Numbered from the stretch's first letter, positions 1-8,720 are shown. The stretch: 52,561 nucleotides of DNA from a bacterium (GCA_035945995.1 DASYZR010000070.1:1-52561); one strand, 5' to 3'. The notes: generated by a model from the letters alone, not told the origin. Numbers and translations are program-made.

Positions 1-12
1 GCCGGTGGGGGG

Positions 13-42
13 GGCGGAGGGCCCGGGTCCCGGCCCTCCGCC
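13..42. terminator. Strong GC hairpin upstream of the sdh operon
   Basis: An 11-base arm (13-23) is perfectly complementary to 32-42, with an 8-base loop. No U-run follows on either strand, so this is not a standard intrinsic terminator. It may end transcription of a gene to the left of the window or be a transcript-end structure. Bases 43-122 hold no other feature I can support. Confidence 0.4.
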
Positions 43-128
43 GCCCCCTCCCGGCCGCCCAAGACCCGGCCACACCGACCCACACTGATTAGGAGCGGCG
101 CCGCTCTGCGGCGAACAGACGGGTGACC

Positions 129-1841
129 ATGCGCGTCTTGAAGCACGACGTCCTGATTCTCGGGAGCGGCCTGGCGGGGTTGCGGGCCGCCCTGGAAACG
201 CAGCGCGCGAGCCGCGGCGGCGTCGATATCGCGCTCCTCGCCAAAGTACAGCTCATGCGGGCGCATTCCGTCGCCGCCGAAGGCGGGACCGCGGCGGTGC
301 TGTATCCGGAGCAAGGGGACAGCCTCGACCTCCATGCCTGGGACACCGTGCGTGGGAGCGACTTCCTGGCGGATCAGGACGTCGTCTCACGATTCGTGGA
401 ACGGGCCAGGGACGAAATCTTGAATTTGGAGCACTGGGGGCTCCCCTGGTCCCGACGGTCCGACGGCCGCCTCGGGCAGCGTCCGTTCGGCGGACACAGT
501 TTTCCTCGCGCGACGTTCGCCGCGGACCGGACCGGCTTCTACGAGATGCACACCCTCTACGACACACTCCAGCGGTACGGTCGCGTCACGCGCTACGACG
601 AGTGGGTGGCGACGCGCCTGATCCTGCGCGACCATACGCTGGCGGGACTGGCCGTCTGGAGCCTCACGACCGGCGAGGTCGCCGTGATTCAGGCGAAGGC
701 GCTGGTCATCGCCACGGGCGGTCTGTGCCGGGTGTACGGGTTCACGACGTACTCGCATCACGTAACCGGGGACGGCCTGGCGCTCGCGTACCGGGCGGGA
801 TTGCCGCTCAAGGACCTCGAGTTCATTCAGTTTCACCCGACGGGCCTGGTGCCGTCCGGCATTCTCATCACCGAGGCGGCCCGCGGCGAGGGCGGCCACC
901 TGGTCGACGCCGGCGGGCGGCGGTTCATGGAGGACTACGCCCCGAAGATGCTCGAGCTTGCGCCGCGCGACATCGTCGCCCGTGCGGAGGCGACGGAGCT
1001 CGAGGCCGGGCGCGGGTTGACCGATCGCGAGGGCCAGCGCTACATCGGGCTCGATCTCAGGCACCTGGGCCGCGACCGGATCGTGGAACGCCTCCCGCAG
1101 ATCCGCGAGGTGGCCATCCGGCTGAACGGGATCGATCCGGTCGACGGGGCCCTGCCGGTCCGGCCCGCGGCCCACTACACAATGGGCGGCATCCACGCCG
1201 ACATCGACGGGAAGACCCCCGCGGACAACGTGTGGGTGGCCGGCGAGGCCGCCTGCCTGTCCCTGCACGGCGCGAACCGGCTCGGCACAAACTCCACGGC
1301 CGAGTGCCTGGTCTGGGGCGCCATCGCCGGAGCGGCCGCCGCCCACCACGCGGCGGGCGAACGCAGTCTCCCGGCGCCGCCGATCGCGGAGGCGGAAGAG
1401 GAACGCGCCCGGCTGGGACGGCTGCTCGAGGGCACGGGGACCGCGAGCCCGTATGAGCTGCGGCGGCACCTGCAGCAGGTCATCGACGCGCACGTCGGGG
1501 TGTTCCGAGACGACGCGGGGCTCCGCCTCGCGCTGGGGGAAGTGAAGGCGCTGCGGGCCGCATCACGCGGGCTCCGGGTCCAGGACCGCAGCTGGGTCTA
1601 CAACACCGACCTCCTCGAAGCGCTGGAACTCGAGAACATGCTGGAACTCGCGGAAGTACTGGTCGCCGGCGCCCTCGAGCGGCGCGAGAGCCGGGGGGCG
1701 CACGCGCGGCGGGACTATCCGGCGCGCGACGACGGCAACTGGCTGGCCCACACCCTGGCGTTCCGCGCCGAGGACGGACCACGGTTCGAGCGGCTGCCCG
1801 TCCGGATCACGACGTGGAAGCCGGTCGAACGGAGGTACTGA
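129..1841 (+). CDS. sdhA: Succinate dehydrogenase/fumarate reductase flavoprotein subunit
   Basis: Catalytic subunit of complex II, oxidising succinate to fumarate and passing electrons through FAD to the iron-sulfur subunit. The dinucleotide-binding motif GSGLAGL is at residues 12-18. The family motifs HSVAAEGG (about 47), QFHPTGL (about 235), HYTMGG and HGANRLGTNS (about 385) are present. About 570 residues is normal length. I chose the ATG at 129; a GTG at 123 is in frame but gives no better Shine-Dalgarno spacing. The stop overlaps the next start (TGATG), so sdhA and sdhC are probably translationally coupled. The operon order is A-C-D-B. Direction (succinate oxidation versus fumarate reduction) cannot be told from sequence, but citrate synthase and cytochrome bd in the same window favour a respiratory role. 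Confidence 0.95.
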   Translation: MRVLKHDVLILGSGLAGLRAALETQRASRGGVDIALLAKVQLMRAHSVAAEGGTAAVLYPEQGDSLDLHAWDTVRGSDFLADQDVVSRFVERARDEILNLEHWGLPWSRRSDGRLGQRPFGGHSFPRATFAADRTGFYEMHTLYDTLQRYGRVTRYDEWVATRLILRDHTLAGLAVWSLTTGEVAVIQAKALVIATGGLCRVYGFTTYSHHVTGDGLALAYRAGLPLKDLEFIQFHPTGLVPSGILITEAARGEGGHLVDAGGRRFMEDYAPKMLELAPRDIVARAEATELEAGRGLTDREGQRYIGLDLRHLGRDRIVERLPQIREVAIRLNGIDPVDGALPVRPAAHYTMGGIHADIDGKTPADNVWVAGEAACLSLHGANRLGTNSTAECLVWGAIAGAAAAHHAAGERSLPAPPIAEAEEERARLGRLLEGTGTASPYELRRHLQQVIDAHVGVFRDDAGLRLALGEVKALRAASRGLRVQDRSWVYNTDLLEALELENMLELAEVLVAGALERRESRGAHARRDYPARDDGNWLAHTLAFRAEDGPRFERLPVRITTWKPVERRY

Positions 1842-2320
1842 TGGCCACGCCGCCGGTCGAGGGAAGCACGGTTCCACGCCCACCGCGGCTCGCCCACCAT
1901 CTCGGCGTCCGGGGGTGGGCGTACGGCGGCCGCTATACGGTCGAGCGCTACCTGTTTCTGCTGCACCGGGTCTCGGGGGTCGCGCTCATTCTGTACCTGC
2001 CGGTGCACGTGTGGATCACGGCACAGCGGTTGGCCGGCCCGGCGGCGTGGGAGGCGACGATGCGCGTCTTCGACCGCCCCGTGTTCGTGGCCGGCGAGTT
2101 CCTGATCCTGGCGGCGTTCGTTTTCCACGCGCTGAACGGCATCCGCCTGGTCCTGGCGCACTTCGGCATCACGCTGGGCCGGCCGATCCTTCCGGTGTAT
2201 CCGTACCCGGTCGCCCTGCACCGCGGGCGGGTGCTGATGTGGGGCCTCATGGTGCTCGCCGCCGCGTTGATCATCGTCAGCGCGGCCGACATCATCCTCG
2301 CGATGTTGGGGCGGGGTTAG
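1841..2320 (+). CDS. sdhC: Succinate dehydrogenase membrane anchor, cytochrome b subunit
   Basis: Integral membrane subunit of complex II that helps bind quinone and haem b. The 159-residue protein has three hydrophobic helices and the SdhC-type LHRVSG motif in the first helix (about residues 47-52). A second histidine region, FHALNGIRLVLAH, follows (about 93-105) and could supply a haem ligand. The ATG at 1841 overlaps the sdhA stop and has a GGAGG about 5 bases upstream; the longer frame starting at 1814 lies inside sdhA and is not needed. It sits between sdhA and the second anchor gene. Confidence 0.88.
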   Translation: MATPPVEGSTVPRPPRLAHHLGVRGWAYGGRYTVERYLFLLHRVSGVALILYLPVHVWITAQRLAGPAAWEATMRVFDRPVFVAGEFLILAAFVFHALNGIRLVLAHFGITLGRPILPVYPYPVALHRGRVLMWGLMVLAAALIIVSAADIILAMLGRG

Positions 2321-2338
2321 AAACGGAGCAGATCGAGG

Positions 2339-2701
2339 ATGGACGAACGCGGATGGTGGCTCCTATCGCTCGCGGCGGCGGTCGCGCTGGTCGTGCTGCT
2401 CGGCGCGCACATGGCGGTGCAGCACTATGACGCCGTGCTCCGCGCACTCGGCTGGATCCACGGCCCTCCCGCGCGCAGCTTCACGGCGGTGGCCTCGCGA
2501 GGGCGGACCGCCGTCTGGGCGGCCATGTACGGCCTCTTGCTGCTCTTTGCCCTGTATCACGGCCTCTACGGCCTGCGGGGCATGCTGCTGGAGGTCTGGC
2601 CGCGCGCGGCCCGCGTGATTACCGCGGTCCTGGCGGCCGCGGGCGTCGCCGTGGCAGCGTTCGGCACGGTCACCCTCCTGCGCGCTCTGGGGGGATCGTA
2701 G
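2339..2701 (+). CDS. sdhD: Succinate dehydrogenase second membrane anchor (SdhD-like)
   Basis: A 120-residue, very hydrophobic protein with three predicted membrane helices (about 7-25, 55-78 and 90-115). Histidines in AHMAVQHY (helix 1 end) and ALYHGLYGLRG (helix 2) sit where SdhD proteins place haem and quinone ligands. Sequence similarity in this subunit is always weak, so the call rests mainly on position between sdhC and sdhB, size and topology. The next gene starts 1 base after its stop. Confidence 0.78.
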   Translation: MDERGWWLLSLAAAVALVVLLGAHMAVQHYDAVLRALGWIHGPPARSFTAVASRGRTAVWAAMYGLLLLFALYHGLYGLRGMLLEVWPRAARVITAVLAAAGVAVAAFGTVTLLRALGGS

Positions 2702-2702
2702 C

Positions 2703-3554
2703 GTGCGTGCGCGCGCGGGCCTGCGGCCCGGCGACGCCGTCACCGTCCGGGTCGCGCGCTACGATCCCGACCGGGACCGGAGCCTGCGCTGGCAGGAGTG
2801 GCAGGCGCCCTGGGAAGCCGGCCTGACGGTGCTCGAGCTGCTTTTCCGCGTCAAGGAGACGCAGGACGGCACGCTGACGTTCCGCGCGGCGTGCCGGATG
2901 GGCGTGTGCGGCTCGTGCGGCATGCACATCAACGGAAAACCGCGCCTGGCCTGCGACACGCAGGTCGCCGAGTTGGGCCCGCGGATCGTCGTCGGACCGC
3001 TGCCCAACCACGACGTCATCAAGGATCTCGTGCCGGACCTCGATCCGACGTTCGCGCGGCATCGGGCGGTCCAGCCGTATCTGATTCGGGACGATCGGGT
3101 CGAAATGGACCGTCCGACGCGGGAGTATCATCAGACGCCGGCCGAGATGAACGCGTATCTCCAGTTTGCCGGCTGCATCACCTGCAGCCTGTGCGTCGCG
3201 GCCTGCCCGGTGTCCGCCACCGACCGGCTGTTCCTCGGGCCGCAGGCCCTCGCCCAGGCCTATCGCTATACCGCCGACAGCCGCGACGGCGGGCTCGCCG
3301 CGCGCGAGGCCGGCCTCGCCCGCACCCACGGCGTCGTCTCCTGCCATCTCGCCGGCGCCTGCAGCGAAGCGTGCCCCAAAGGCGTGGACCCCGCGCTGGC
3401 CATTCAGTTGCTGAACCGCGCGCTGCTCACGGGGCCATCGCATCGCGGCGCGGCGCCGCTCGTCGAGGTCGGGCCGCCCGGCGCTCCGCCGGAGGACCGC
3501 CCGGTCGCCCCGCCGCCGACCGTCACGCCGGGAGGAGGCGAGAGCGCCTCGTAA
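2703..3554 (+). CDS. sdhB: Succinate dehydrogenase iron-sulfur subunit
   Basis: Electron-transfer subunit of complex II. Cysteines of the [2Fe-2S] plant-type ferredoxin domain are in CRMGVCGSCGMHINGKPRLAC-like order (about residues 64-84). The C-terminal domain has CITCSLCVAACP (about 159-170) and CHLAGACSEACPKGVDP (about 218-234) for the [4Fe-4S] and [3Fe-4S] clusters. It starts with GTG, 1 base after sdhD. The 283 residues include a proline-rich C-terminal tail of about 35 residues that most SdhB proteins lack; I assign it no function. It closes the sdhACDB operon. Confidence 0.93.
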   Translation: MRARAGLRPGDAVTVRVARYDPDRDRSLRWQEWQAPWEAGLTVLELLFRVKETQDGTLTFRAACRMGVCGSCGMHINGKPRLACDTQVAELGPRIVVGPLPNHDVIKDLVPDLDPTFARHRAVQPYLIRDDRVEMDRPTREYHQTPAEMNAYLQFAGCITCSLCVAACPVSATDRLFLGPQALAQAYRYTADSRDGGLAAREAGLARTHGVVSCHLAGACSEACPKGVDPALAIQLLNRALLTGPSHRGAAPLVEVGPPGAPPEDRPVAPPPTVTPGGGESAS

Positions 3555-3615
3555 AACGCCTGCCGTTCGCCTCCCCTCGGGCCGCCTTTCCGCGCATCGT
3601 GACGGGGCAGGATCA

Positions 3616-3624
3616 TGGTAGAAT
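3616..3624 (+). promoter_or_regulatory. Possible extended -10 element (TGGTAGAAT)
   Basis: TGG followed by TAGAAT fits an extended -10 promoter, with no convincing -35. A start point 6-8 bases downstream would fall almost at the ATG at 3634, giving a nearly leaderless mRNA for the protease gene. The same nine bases occur at 21094-21102, before the response regulator gene. Confidence 0.4.
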
Positions 3625-3633
3625 CGAGCCGAG

Positions 3634-3972
3634 ATGGGAACGTTTGGGTATCCGATCGAAATCGGCCCGCTGTCCGGCGATCGCTGGGACAAGGTAGAGG
3701 CGTTGGTGGACACGGGTGCCACGTATACCGGGATCCCCCGCCCTGTCCTCGACGGCCTCGGCATCACGCCGACGGACCGGCGTACGCTGCGCCTTGCCAA
3801 TGGCCAAACGATTGATCGCGACGCCGGGTTAGTGCTGGTGCGTCTCGATGGACGGACCGTCGTCACGACCTGCATCTTCGGTGACCCTGGCTCGATGGCG
3901 CTCCTTGGGGCGGTGACGCTCGAGGAAAGCGCCCTCGCCCCGGACCCATCCACAGACGTCTCCTCCCTGTGA
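3634..3972 (+). CDS. Retropepsin-like (clan AA) aspartic protease family protein
   Basis: A 112-residue single-domain protein. The catalytic-type triad of retroviral-like aspartic proteases is seen as VDTGATYT (about residues 26-33), followed by the usual second half with RLANGQ and a LLGAVTLE motif near the end. Homologous bacterial proteins are mostly uncharacterised and would act as dimers. The C-terminus is a little shorter than usual and ends in an unrelated-looking PDPSTDVSSL tail. It stands alone between sdhB and the convergent liv operon. Its substrate is unknown; protease activity is inferred only from the DTG motif. Confidence 0.75.
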   Translation: MGTFGYPIEIGPLSGDRWDKVEALVDTGATYTGIPRPVLDGLGITPTDRRTLRLANGQTIDRDAGLVLVRLDGRTVVTTCIFGDPGSMALLGAVTLEESALAPDPSTDVSSL

Positions 3973-4042
3973 CAGCACTACTCGCATCCCTCTGGCCGGC
4001 CTCCGACAGATAGCTACGCTACGGCGGGAGACGCGAGGGGAC

Positions 4043-4747
4043 TTACACGCCCAGATAGGCCCGCCGAACATCCGGATTTTCGAGCAGCGCGGCTCCCGGG
4101 CCGTCCAACACGATGCGGCCGTTCTCGAGCACGTACGCGCGATCGGCCAGGTCGAGCGCCCGCTGAACGTTCTGCTCGACCAGCAGCACCGTGAGACCCG
4201 CCCGGCGCACACGCTCGATCACCTCGAACACATTGTCCACCACCGTGGGGGCGAGGCCCAGCGACGGCTCGTCCAGCATCAAGAGCCGCGGCTCGCTCAT
4301 CAGGGCGCGCCCGATGGCCAGCATCTGCTGCTCGCCGCCGCTGAGGATACCGGCATCCTGTCCCCGCCGGTCCCGCAGCACGGGAAAGGCGTCGTATACG
4401 CGCTCCAGGTTCGTCCGCCGGGCCGCACGGGTGCGGGACAGGAACGAACCGGTCAGGAGGTTCTCCTCCACCGTCATGGACCCGAAGAGCTGCCGTCCTT
4501 CGGGCACGAGCGCGATCCCGAGGCCGACCACGGCATGGGCGGCCAGGCGGTCGATCCGGCGGCCGTCGAAGCGCACCTCCCCCCGCCGCGCGCGAAGCAG
4601 CCCGGCAATGGTGCGGAGCGTCGTCGTCTTCCCCGCGCCGTTGGCGCCCACGAGGGCGACGAGCTCGCCGGCGCGGACCTCGACCGTTACGTCCCAGAGC
4701 ACCGGAACGTCCCCGTAACCGGCGGCCACCCGCGTGAGGGTGAGCAT
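4043..4747 (-). CDS. livF: Branched-chain amino acid ABC transporter ATP-binding protein LivF
   Basis: One of two ATPases of a high-affinity branched-chain amino acid type importer. Walker A GANGAGKTT (about 36-44), signature LSGGEQQML and Walker B LLMLDEPSLGLAP are all intact; length 234 residues is standard. The start was set at the ATG at 4747, where the LivF family begins (MLTLTRVAAGYGD); the longer open frame upstream runs into livG. It is the last gene of livJ-livH-livM-livG-livF, 8 bases after the livG stop. Confidence 0.93.
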   Translation of the reverse strand: MLTLTRVAAGYGDVPVLWDVTVEVRAGELVALVGANGAGKTTTLRTIAGLLRARRGEVRFDGRRIDRLAAHAVVGLGIALVPEGRQLFGSMTVEENLLTGSFLSRTRAARRTNLERVYDAFPVLRDRRGQDAGILSGGEQQMLAIGRALMSEPRLLMLDEPSLGLAPTVVDNVFEVIERVRRAGLTVLLVEQNVQRALDLADRAYVLENGRIVLDGPGAALLENPDVRRAYLGV

Positions 4748-4755
4748 GACGTCCG

Positions 4756-5475
4756 CTACCGCCTCGACCCGAGGTAGGCCCTGATGACCTCGGGATCGGC
4801 CGCGACCTTCCCGGGTGGTCCCTCGGCGATCTTCCGCCCGTGATTGAGCACGACGACGCGATCGGACAGGTCCATGATGACGCGCATGACGTGCTCGACC
4901 ATGATGATCGTGATGCCGCGGTCCCGGATGCGGCGGATGAGGGCGATCATCTCCGCCGTCTCCGTCGGCGTCAGACCCGCTACAACCTCGTCCAGCAGCA
5001 GCACCGTGGGCCGAAGGGCGAGCGCCTTCGCGACCTCCAATCGCTTGCGCCCCGCCGTGGTGAGCGAGCCGGCCGGCTGGGCCGCCACCCGCCCGAGCTG
5101 CAGGAACTCGAGGACCTCCGTCGCCCACCGCGTGGCCTCGCGGCGGCCGGGGTGCCGGAGAAAGGCGCCGACCAGCACGTTTTCCAGCACGCTGAGCCTC
5201 GGCAGCGGCTTCATGATCTGGAACGTCCGGCCGATACCGAGCTCGGCCCGTTCGTGCGGGCGCAAATGAGTGATCTCTCTGCCGCAGCAGACCACGCGCC
5301 CGCCTGAGACCGGCACCGCGCCACTCACCAGGTTGAAGAAGGTCGTCTTGCCGGCGCCGTTCGGCCCGATGAGGCCCACGATCTCGCCGCCGCCGACCGC
5401 CAGGTCGACGTCATCGATCGCCACGAGACCGCCGTAGACGCGTCGCACTCGTTCGGTCTGTAGCAGGTCAGCCAC
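4756..5475 (-). CDS. livG: Branched-chain amino acid ABC transporter ATP-binding protein LivG
   Basis: Second ATPase of the importer. Walker A GPNGAGKTTFFN and Walker B VLLLDEVVAGLTP are clear. The signature region reads LTTAGRKRLEVAKAL, a variant of the usual LS-Y-GQ-R-LE motif that some LivG subfamilies show. It is 239 residues with the long C-terminal extension typical of LivG (MVEHVMRVIMDLSDRVVVLNHG). The GTG start overlaps the end of livM by 8 bases. Confidence 0.92.
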   Translation of the reverse strand: MADLLQTERVRRVYGGLVAIDDVDLAVGGGEIVGLIGPNGAGKTTFFNLVSGAVPVSGGRVVCCGREITHLRPHERAELGIGRTFQIMKPLPRLSVLENVLVGAFLRHPGRREATRWATEVLEFLQLGRVAAQPAGSLTTAGRKRLEVAKALALRPTVLLLDEVVAGLTPTETAEMIALIRRIRDRGITIIMVEHVMRVIMDLSDRVVVLNHGRKIAEGPPGKVAADPEVIRAYLGSRR

Positions 5476-6457
5476 GGCGCCACCGCCGCCCGACCGTGCT
5501 CAGGCCGTTGGGGGCGAACAGCACCACCAGAATGATCAGCACGCCGTAGACAAAGAGGCTCTTGCCCGGAAAGTGGACCCGGAGCGTCTCCGATCCCCCG
5601 ACGAGCAGCGCGGCCCCGAGCAGCGGTCCCATCACGGTCCCGGCGCCCCCGATATACGCCATCAACACGAGCTGGACGGAGAGGTCCAGGCTGAACATCC
5701 CGCGCGGCTCGAAAAACCCCAGGAAGATCCCGTACAACGACCCTCCGAGGGACGTCAAGGCGGCGCTCAGCAAAAAGGCGGTCAGTTTGGCGCGCGTGAG
5801 GTTGACCCCCAGCGCGGTCGCGGCGTCCGGATCCTCCCGGATCGCCTGCAGGTGGTAGCCGAGGCGGCTGCCGGACAGCCACCACGCGACCAGGAGGGCG
5901 AGACCCAGCAGAGCCAGGGCGAGGTAGAACTCCACGGTCCGGCTGAACAGGTCGAGGCCGGCCAGGCGGGGCAGCGTCGAGAGCGACAGTCCCTCCGCGC
6001 CGCCGGTCATCCGGGCCGAGTTGTTCGCCACCATGCGGATTAACTCGGCGACCGCGATGGAGGCCAGGGCAAAGTAGGGACCGCGGAGCCGGAACGTCGT
6101 CCACCCCCAGACGCCGGCCACGATGAGGCTCGCCCCGACGCCGAGCAGGGCGCCCCACCACGGTGCCAGCCCGAACCGCAGAAACAGCAGCGCCATCGTA
6201 TACGCGCCGATGCCGACGAACGCCGCGTGCCCCAGCGAGAGCTGCCCCGTCCAGCCTCCAAGAATGTCCCATGCCGTGGCCATCGCCGCGAACAGCACGA
6301 TGGTGATCCCGAGGCTCAGGACGTTGGGAAGCACCAGCGGATAGAGGACCAGCGCCCCGAGCGCGGTGAGCACCACGACCAGTCCGGCCGCGTGCGCGTC
6401 CAGGGCCCGCACCGGCCGGGCCGGCGTCGAGAGCACAATACCCGGGGCGTCTTTCAC
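5468..6457 (-). CDS. livM: Branched-chain amino acid ABC transporter permease LivM
   Basis: Inner-membrane permease, 329 residues, with many hydrophobic helices and the family stretch WDILGGWTGQLSLGHAAFVGIGAY (about residues 65-88, conserved in LivM). The EAA-like loop RLGYHLQAIREDPDAATALGVN marks the ATPase contact. The start is GTG and overlaps the livH stop by 4 bases (GTGA), indicating coupled translation. Confidence 0.92.
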   Translation of the reverse strand: MKDAPGIVLSTPARPVRALDAHAAGLVVVLTALGALVLYPLVLPNVLSLGITIVLFAAMATAWDILGGWTGQLSLGHAAFVGIGAYTMALLFLRFGLAPWWGALLGVGASLIVAGVWGWTTFRLRGPYFALASIAVAELIRMVANNSARMTGGAEGLSLSTLPRLAGLDLFSRTVEFYLALALLGLALLVAWWLSGSRLGYHLQAIREDPDAATALGVNLTRAKLTAFLLSAALTSLGGSLYGIFLGFFEPRGMFSLDLSVQLVLMAYIGGAGTVMGPLLGAALLVGGSETLRVHFPGKSLFVYGVLIILVVLFAPNGLSTVGRRWRRG

Positions 6458-7320
6458 GTCCGGGTCCGGCCGAAGAGGCCGGCCGGCCGGAACAGCAGCA
6501 CGAGCAGAAACGCGGCCAGCCCGAAGGCATCGCGGTAGCCGCTGCTCACGTAGGCGGCCCCCAGCGATTCGGTCACACCGAGGACGAGGCCGCCGCCGAT
6601 GGCGCCGACCACGTTGCCCATGCCGCCGAGGACCGTGACGACGAACGCCTTCAGAGTGTAGGTGGGGCCGACCGTGGGCTGGGCGAACAACTGCGGCAGC
6701 AAGAGGGTTCCGGCGAGGGCCGCAAGGCCGAAGCCGATCCCAAACACCACGGCGCGCACGCCCCGGGTGTCGATGCCCTGGAGTTCCGCCGCGTCCCGAT
6801 TCTGGGCCGTCGCGCGGATCGCCCTCCCCAAATCCGTGCGTGCGAGGACGTAGGCGAGGAGGAAGACCACGAACGCGGTGATGCCAAACGCCATGGTCAG
6901 CGCCGTGCTGAAGGTGATCGGCCCCAGATGCCAGGTGCTGGTCGAGTACCAGGTGTTGATGATCTGCGGCGCGTCGCCAAAGGCAAAGAGGAGCAGATTG
7001 CTCAGCACGAGCCCCACGCCGACGGTGAGCAGGATCGACGCGTGCTCGGGGGCCGCGGCGATCGGCTCGACCAAGAGCCGCTCGAGCACGACCCCCAGCA
7101 GCATCGCCGCCGGCACCGTGAGGAGCGCGAGCACGAACGGATCCCCGTGCAGGCGCCCGAAGAAGAACAGCGTAAGAAACATGCCCACGGCGACGAAGTC
7201 GCCGTGGGCAAAGTTCACGATCCGCATGACCCCGAAGATCAGGCTCAGACCGATGCCGACGAGCGCGTAAATGCCTCCGGTGAAGATCCCGTTGATCACG
7301 ATCTGCACGAGCTCAACCAT
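6454..7320 (-). CDS. livH: Branched-chain amino acid ABC transporter permease LivH
   Basis: Second permease, 288 residues. The N-terminus MVELVQIVINGIFTGGIYAL and NFAHGDFVAVG are typical of LivH, as is the EAA-like loop LGRAIRATAQNRDAAELQGID. I placed the start at the ATG at 7320 because the family starts there; the 16 codons further upstream overlap the livJ tail and look non-coding. It lies 23 bases after the livJ stop. Confidence 0.92.
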   Translation of the reverse strand: MVELVQIVINGIFTGGIYALVGIGLSLIFGVMRIVNFAHGDFVAVGMFLTLFFFGRLHGDPFVLALLTVPAAMLLGVVLERLLVEPIAAAPEHASILLTVGVGLVLSNLLLFAFGDAPQIINTWYSTSTWHLGPITFSTALTMAFGITAFVVFLLAYVLARTDLGRAIRATAQNRDAAELQGIDTRGVRAVVFGIGFGLAALAGTLLLPQLFAQPTVGPTYTLKAFVVTVLGGMGNVVGAIGGGLVLGVTESLGAAYVSSGYRDAFGLAAFLLVLLFRPAGLFGRTRT

Positions 7321-7343
7321 CGCCCGCCGTCCGGCGCCCCAGC

Positions 7344-8558
7344 TCAGTACGCCCGGCGGTCGCTCCATGCCGGAGCCGGGTACTGCACCTGCGCGATGGC
7401 CACGGCCGCCGGCCAGACGGTGACGTACTTCCCGTGCTGGACCTGCATCAGGATGGACGGGAGCGGATTCTGGTTGTGGAACCCGTCGAGGTTCGCAAAC
7501 GCGACCGGCCCGAACGGCGTCACGAGCTTGGTGCCGAGGAGCGCGTCCCGGATCGCATCCGGGGTCGGCGTCTTCGCGCGGCGCAGCGCGTCGGCGGCCA
7601 CTAGCGCCCCCGCGTAGGCCCGCACCGCGTGATAGCTCGGGTCGTTGCCGCCGAGGAACGCCCTGAGGCGGCCAAAGAGCACCTGGGCCTTGGGGTAGTG
7701 CACGTCCGGGCTCCAGGCCGCGGAGGTAATCACGTATTCGACCGTCTCCCCGCCTCCCTTGATGAAGGACGGAATCGCGAATCCGGTCGCGCCCGCCCCG
7801 GCGAAGACCTTGACGTTCAGGTTCACTTCTTTGATCTGCCGCATCAGCGCCACGGCATCCGCGTCGTAGCTCGACATCGCCAGCACGTCCGGATGCGCGT
7901 CCTTGATCCGGTTCAGCACGGGGCGGAAGTCGGTCAGACCCTCATCGTAGGCCTGGTCGAAGACCACCCGGTAGCCCTGGGCTTCCGCCTGGCTGATGAC
8001 GGAGTGCTCGGTCGAATGCCCGAGCGCGTTGTTCGACACGAGGACCGCGACCGTGTGGATCCCGCCCACCTTCTTGAACAGCTCGAAGAAGGGCCGCACG
8101 TACGCGTCGGTCGTCTGGCCGACACGGAAGACGTAATCGCTGCCGGGCCTTGTGATCGAATCGTCGGCGGAGTTCGAATTCAGGAGCGGCACGCGCTGGC
8201 GCGCCATGTACACGGCCAGCGGCTTGGTCACGGAACTCGAGTATGCGCCGAGGATCAGCGGCGCCCCCGACCGGAGAAACTGCTCGGCCACGGTCAGCGC
8301 AGTGTTCGCGTTGGACGTGTCGTCCTGAAGATCGATGACGAGCGGCCGGCCGTTGATCCCGCCCGCGGCGTTGATGTCCTGCTGCGCCAGCGTATATCCG
8401 GCGCGCTCCATCGAGCCGAAGGTGGCAAACTGCCCCGTCAGCGAGGAAATGGCGCCGATCCGCACCGGCTGGCCCGAGGGCGCGGCGGCGAGCGACCCCG
8501 GTCCCCACACGGCCAATACCGCGATCATGGCGATCACAAACAGGGGCGACTTCCGCAT
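7344..8558 (-). CDS. livJ: Periplasmic amino-acid-type ABC substrate-binding protein (LivJ/K family)
   Basis: Solute receptor for the adjacent LivHMGF importer. Residues 1-25 form a signal peptide (basic start, hydrophobic core, AxA cleavage site LAAAPS). The mature part has the Venus-flytrap family pattern PVRIGAISSLTGQFATFG, LVIDLQDDTSNANTAL and GAYSSSVTKPLA, where the serines usually hold the amino-acid head group. The ligand could be a branched-chain or other amino acid, or an amide; sequence does not decide. It has a strong Shine-Dalgarno (GGAGGTGAAGGG) and is the first gene of its operon. A 16-bp palindrome lies 62 bases upstream of the start. Confidence 0.9.
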   Translation of the reverse strand: MRKSPLFVIAMIAVLAVWGPGSLAAAPSGQPVRIGAISSLTGQFATFGSMERAGYTLAQQDINAAGGINGRPLVIDLQDDTSNANTALTVAEQFLRSGAPLILGAYSSSVTKPLAVYMARQRVPLLNSNSADDSITRPGSDYVFRVGQTTDAYVRPFFELFKKVGGIHTVAVLVSNNALGHSTEHSVISQAEAQGYRVVFDQAYDEGLTDFRPVLNRIKDAHPDVLAMSSYDADAVALMRQIKEVNLNVKVFAGAGATGFAIPSFIKGGGETVEYVITSAAWSPDVHYPKAQVLFGRLRAFLGGNDPSYHAVRAYAGALVAADALRRAKTPTPDAIRDALLGTKLVTPFGPVAFANLDGFHNQNPLPSILMQVQHGKYVTVWPAAVAIAQVQYPAPAWSDRRAY

Positions 8559-8619
8559 ATCCCTTCACCTCCGTTGCGCGGTTGACCCGCGCGTTCCGAT
8601 CTGTAGCGTCACCGTAGCA

Positions 8620-8635
8620 ATACCCTGGGGGGTAT
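8620..8635. promoter_or_regulatory. Palindromic operator candidate upstream of livJ
   Basis: ATACCC-TGGG-GGGTAT, a 6-base inverted repeat with a G-tract. It matches the palindrome at 13991-14006 at 13 of 16 positions (consensus ATACYCTRGGGRGTAT). The A/T ends and C/G tracts resemble operators of the CsoR/CstR repressor family. A family member is encoded at 15981-16265, so that protein may control the liv operon. This is inference from motif form. Confidence 0.5.
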
Positions 8636-8720
8636 CCTATCAGGCCGGCGCCCGATCTTGCGGCCGGCCGGCGCCGGATGCGGGCGCCGCGGTGCCCCCC
8701 ATAGGGGCAGGGGGTCGCGC

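Noticed and set aside
1-122. Short minus-strand frame (89-346) at the left edge
   Set aside because: It overlaps the start of sdhA, has biased composition and no ribosome site.
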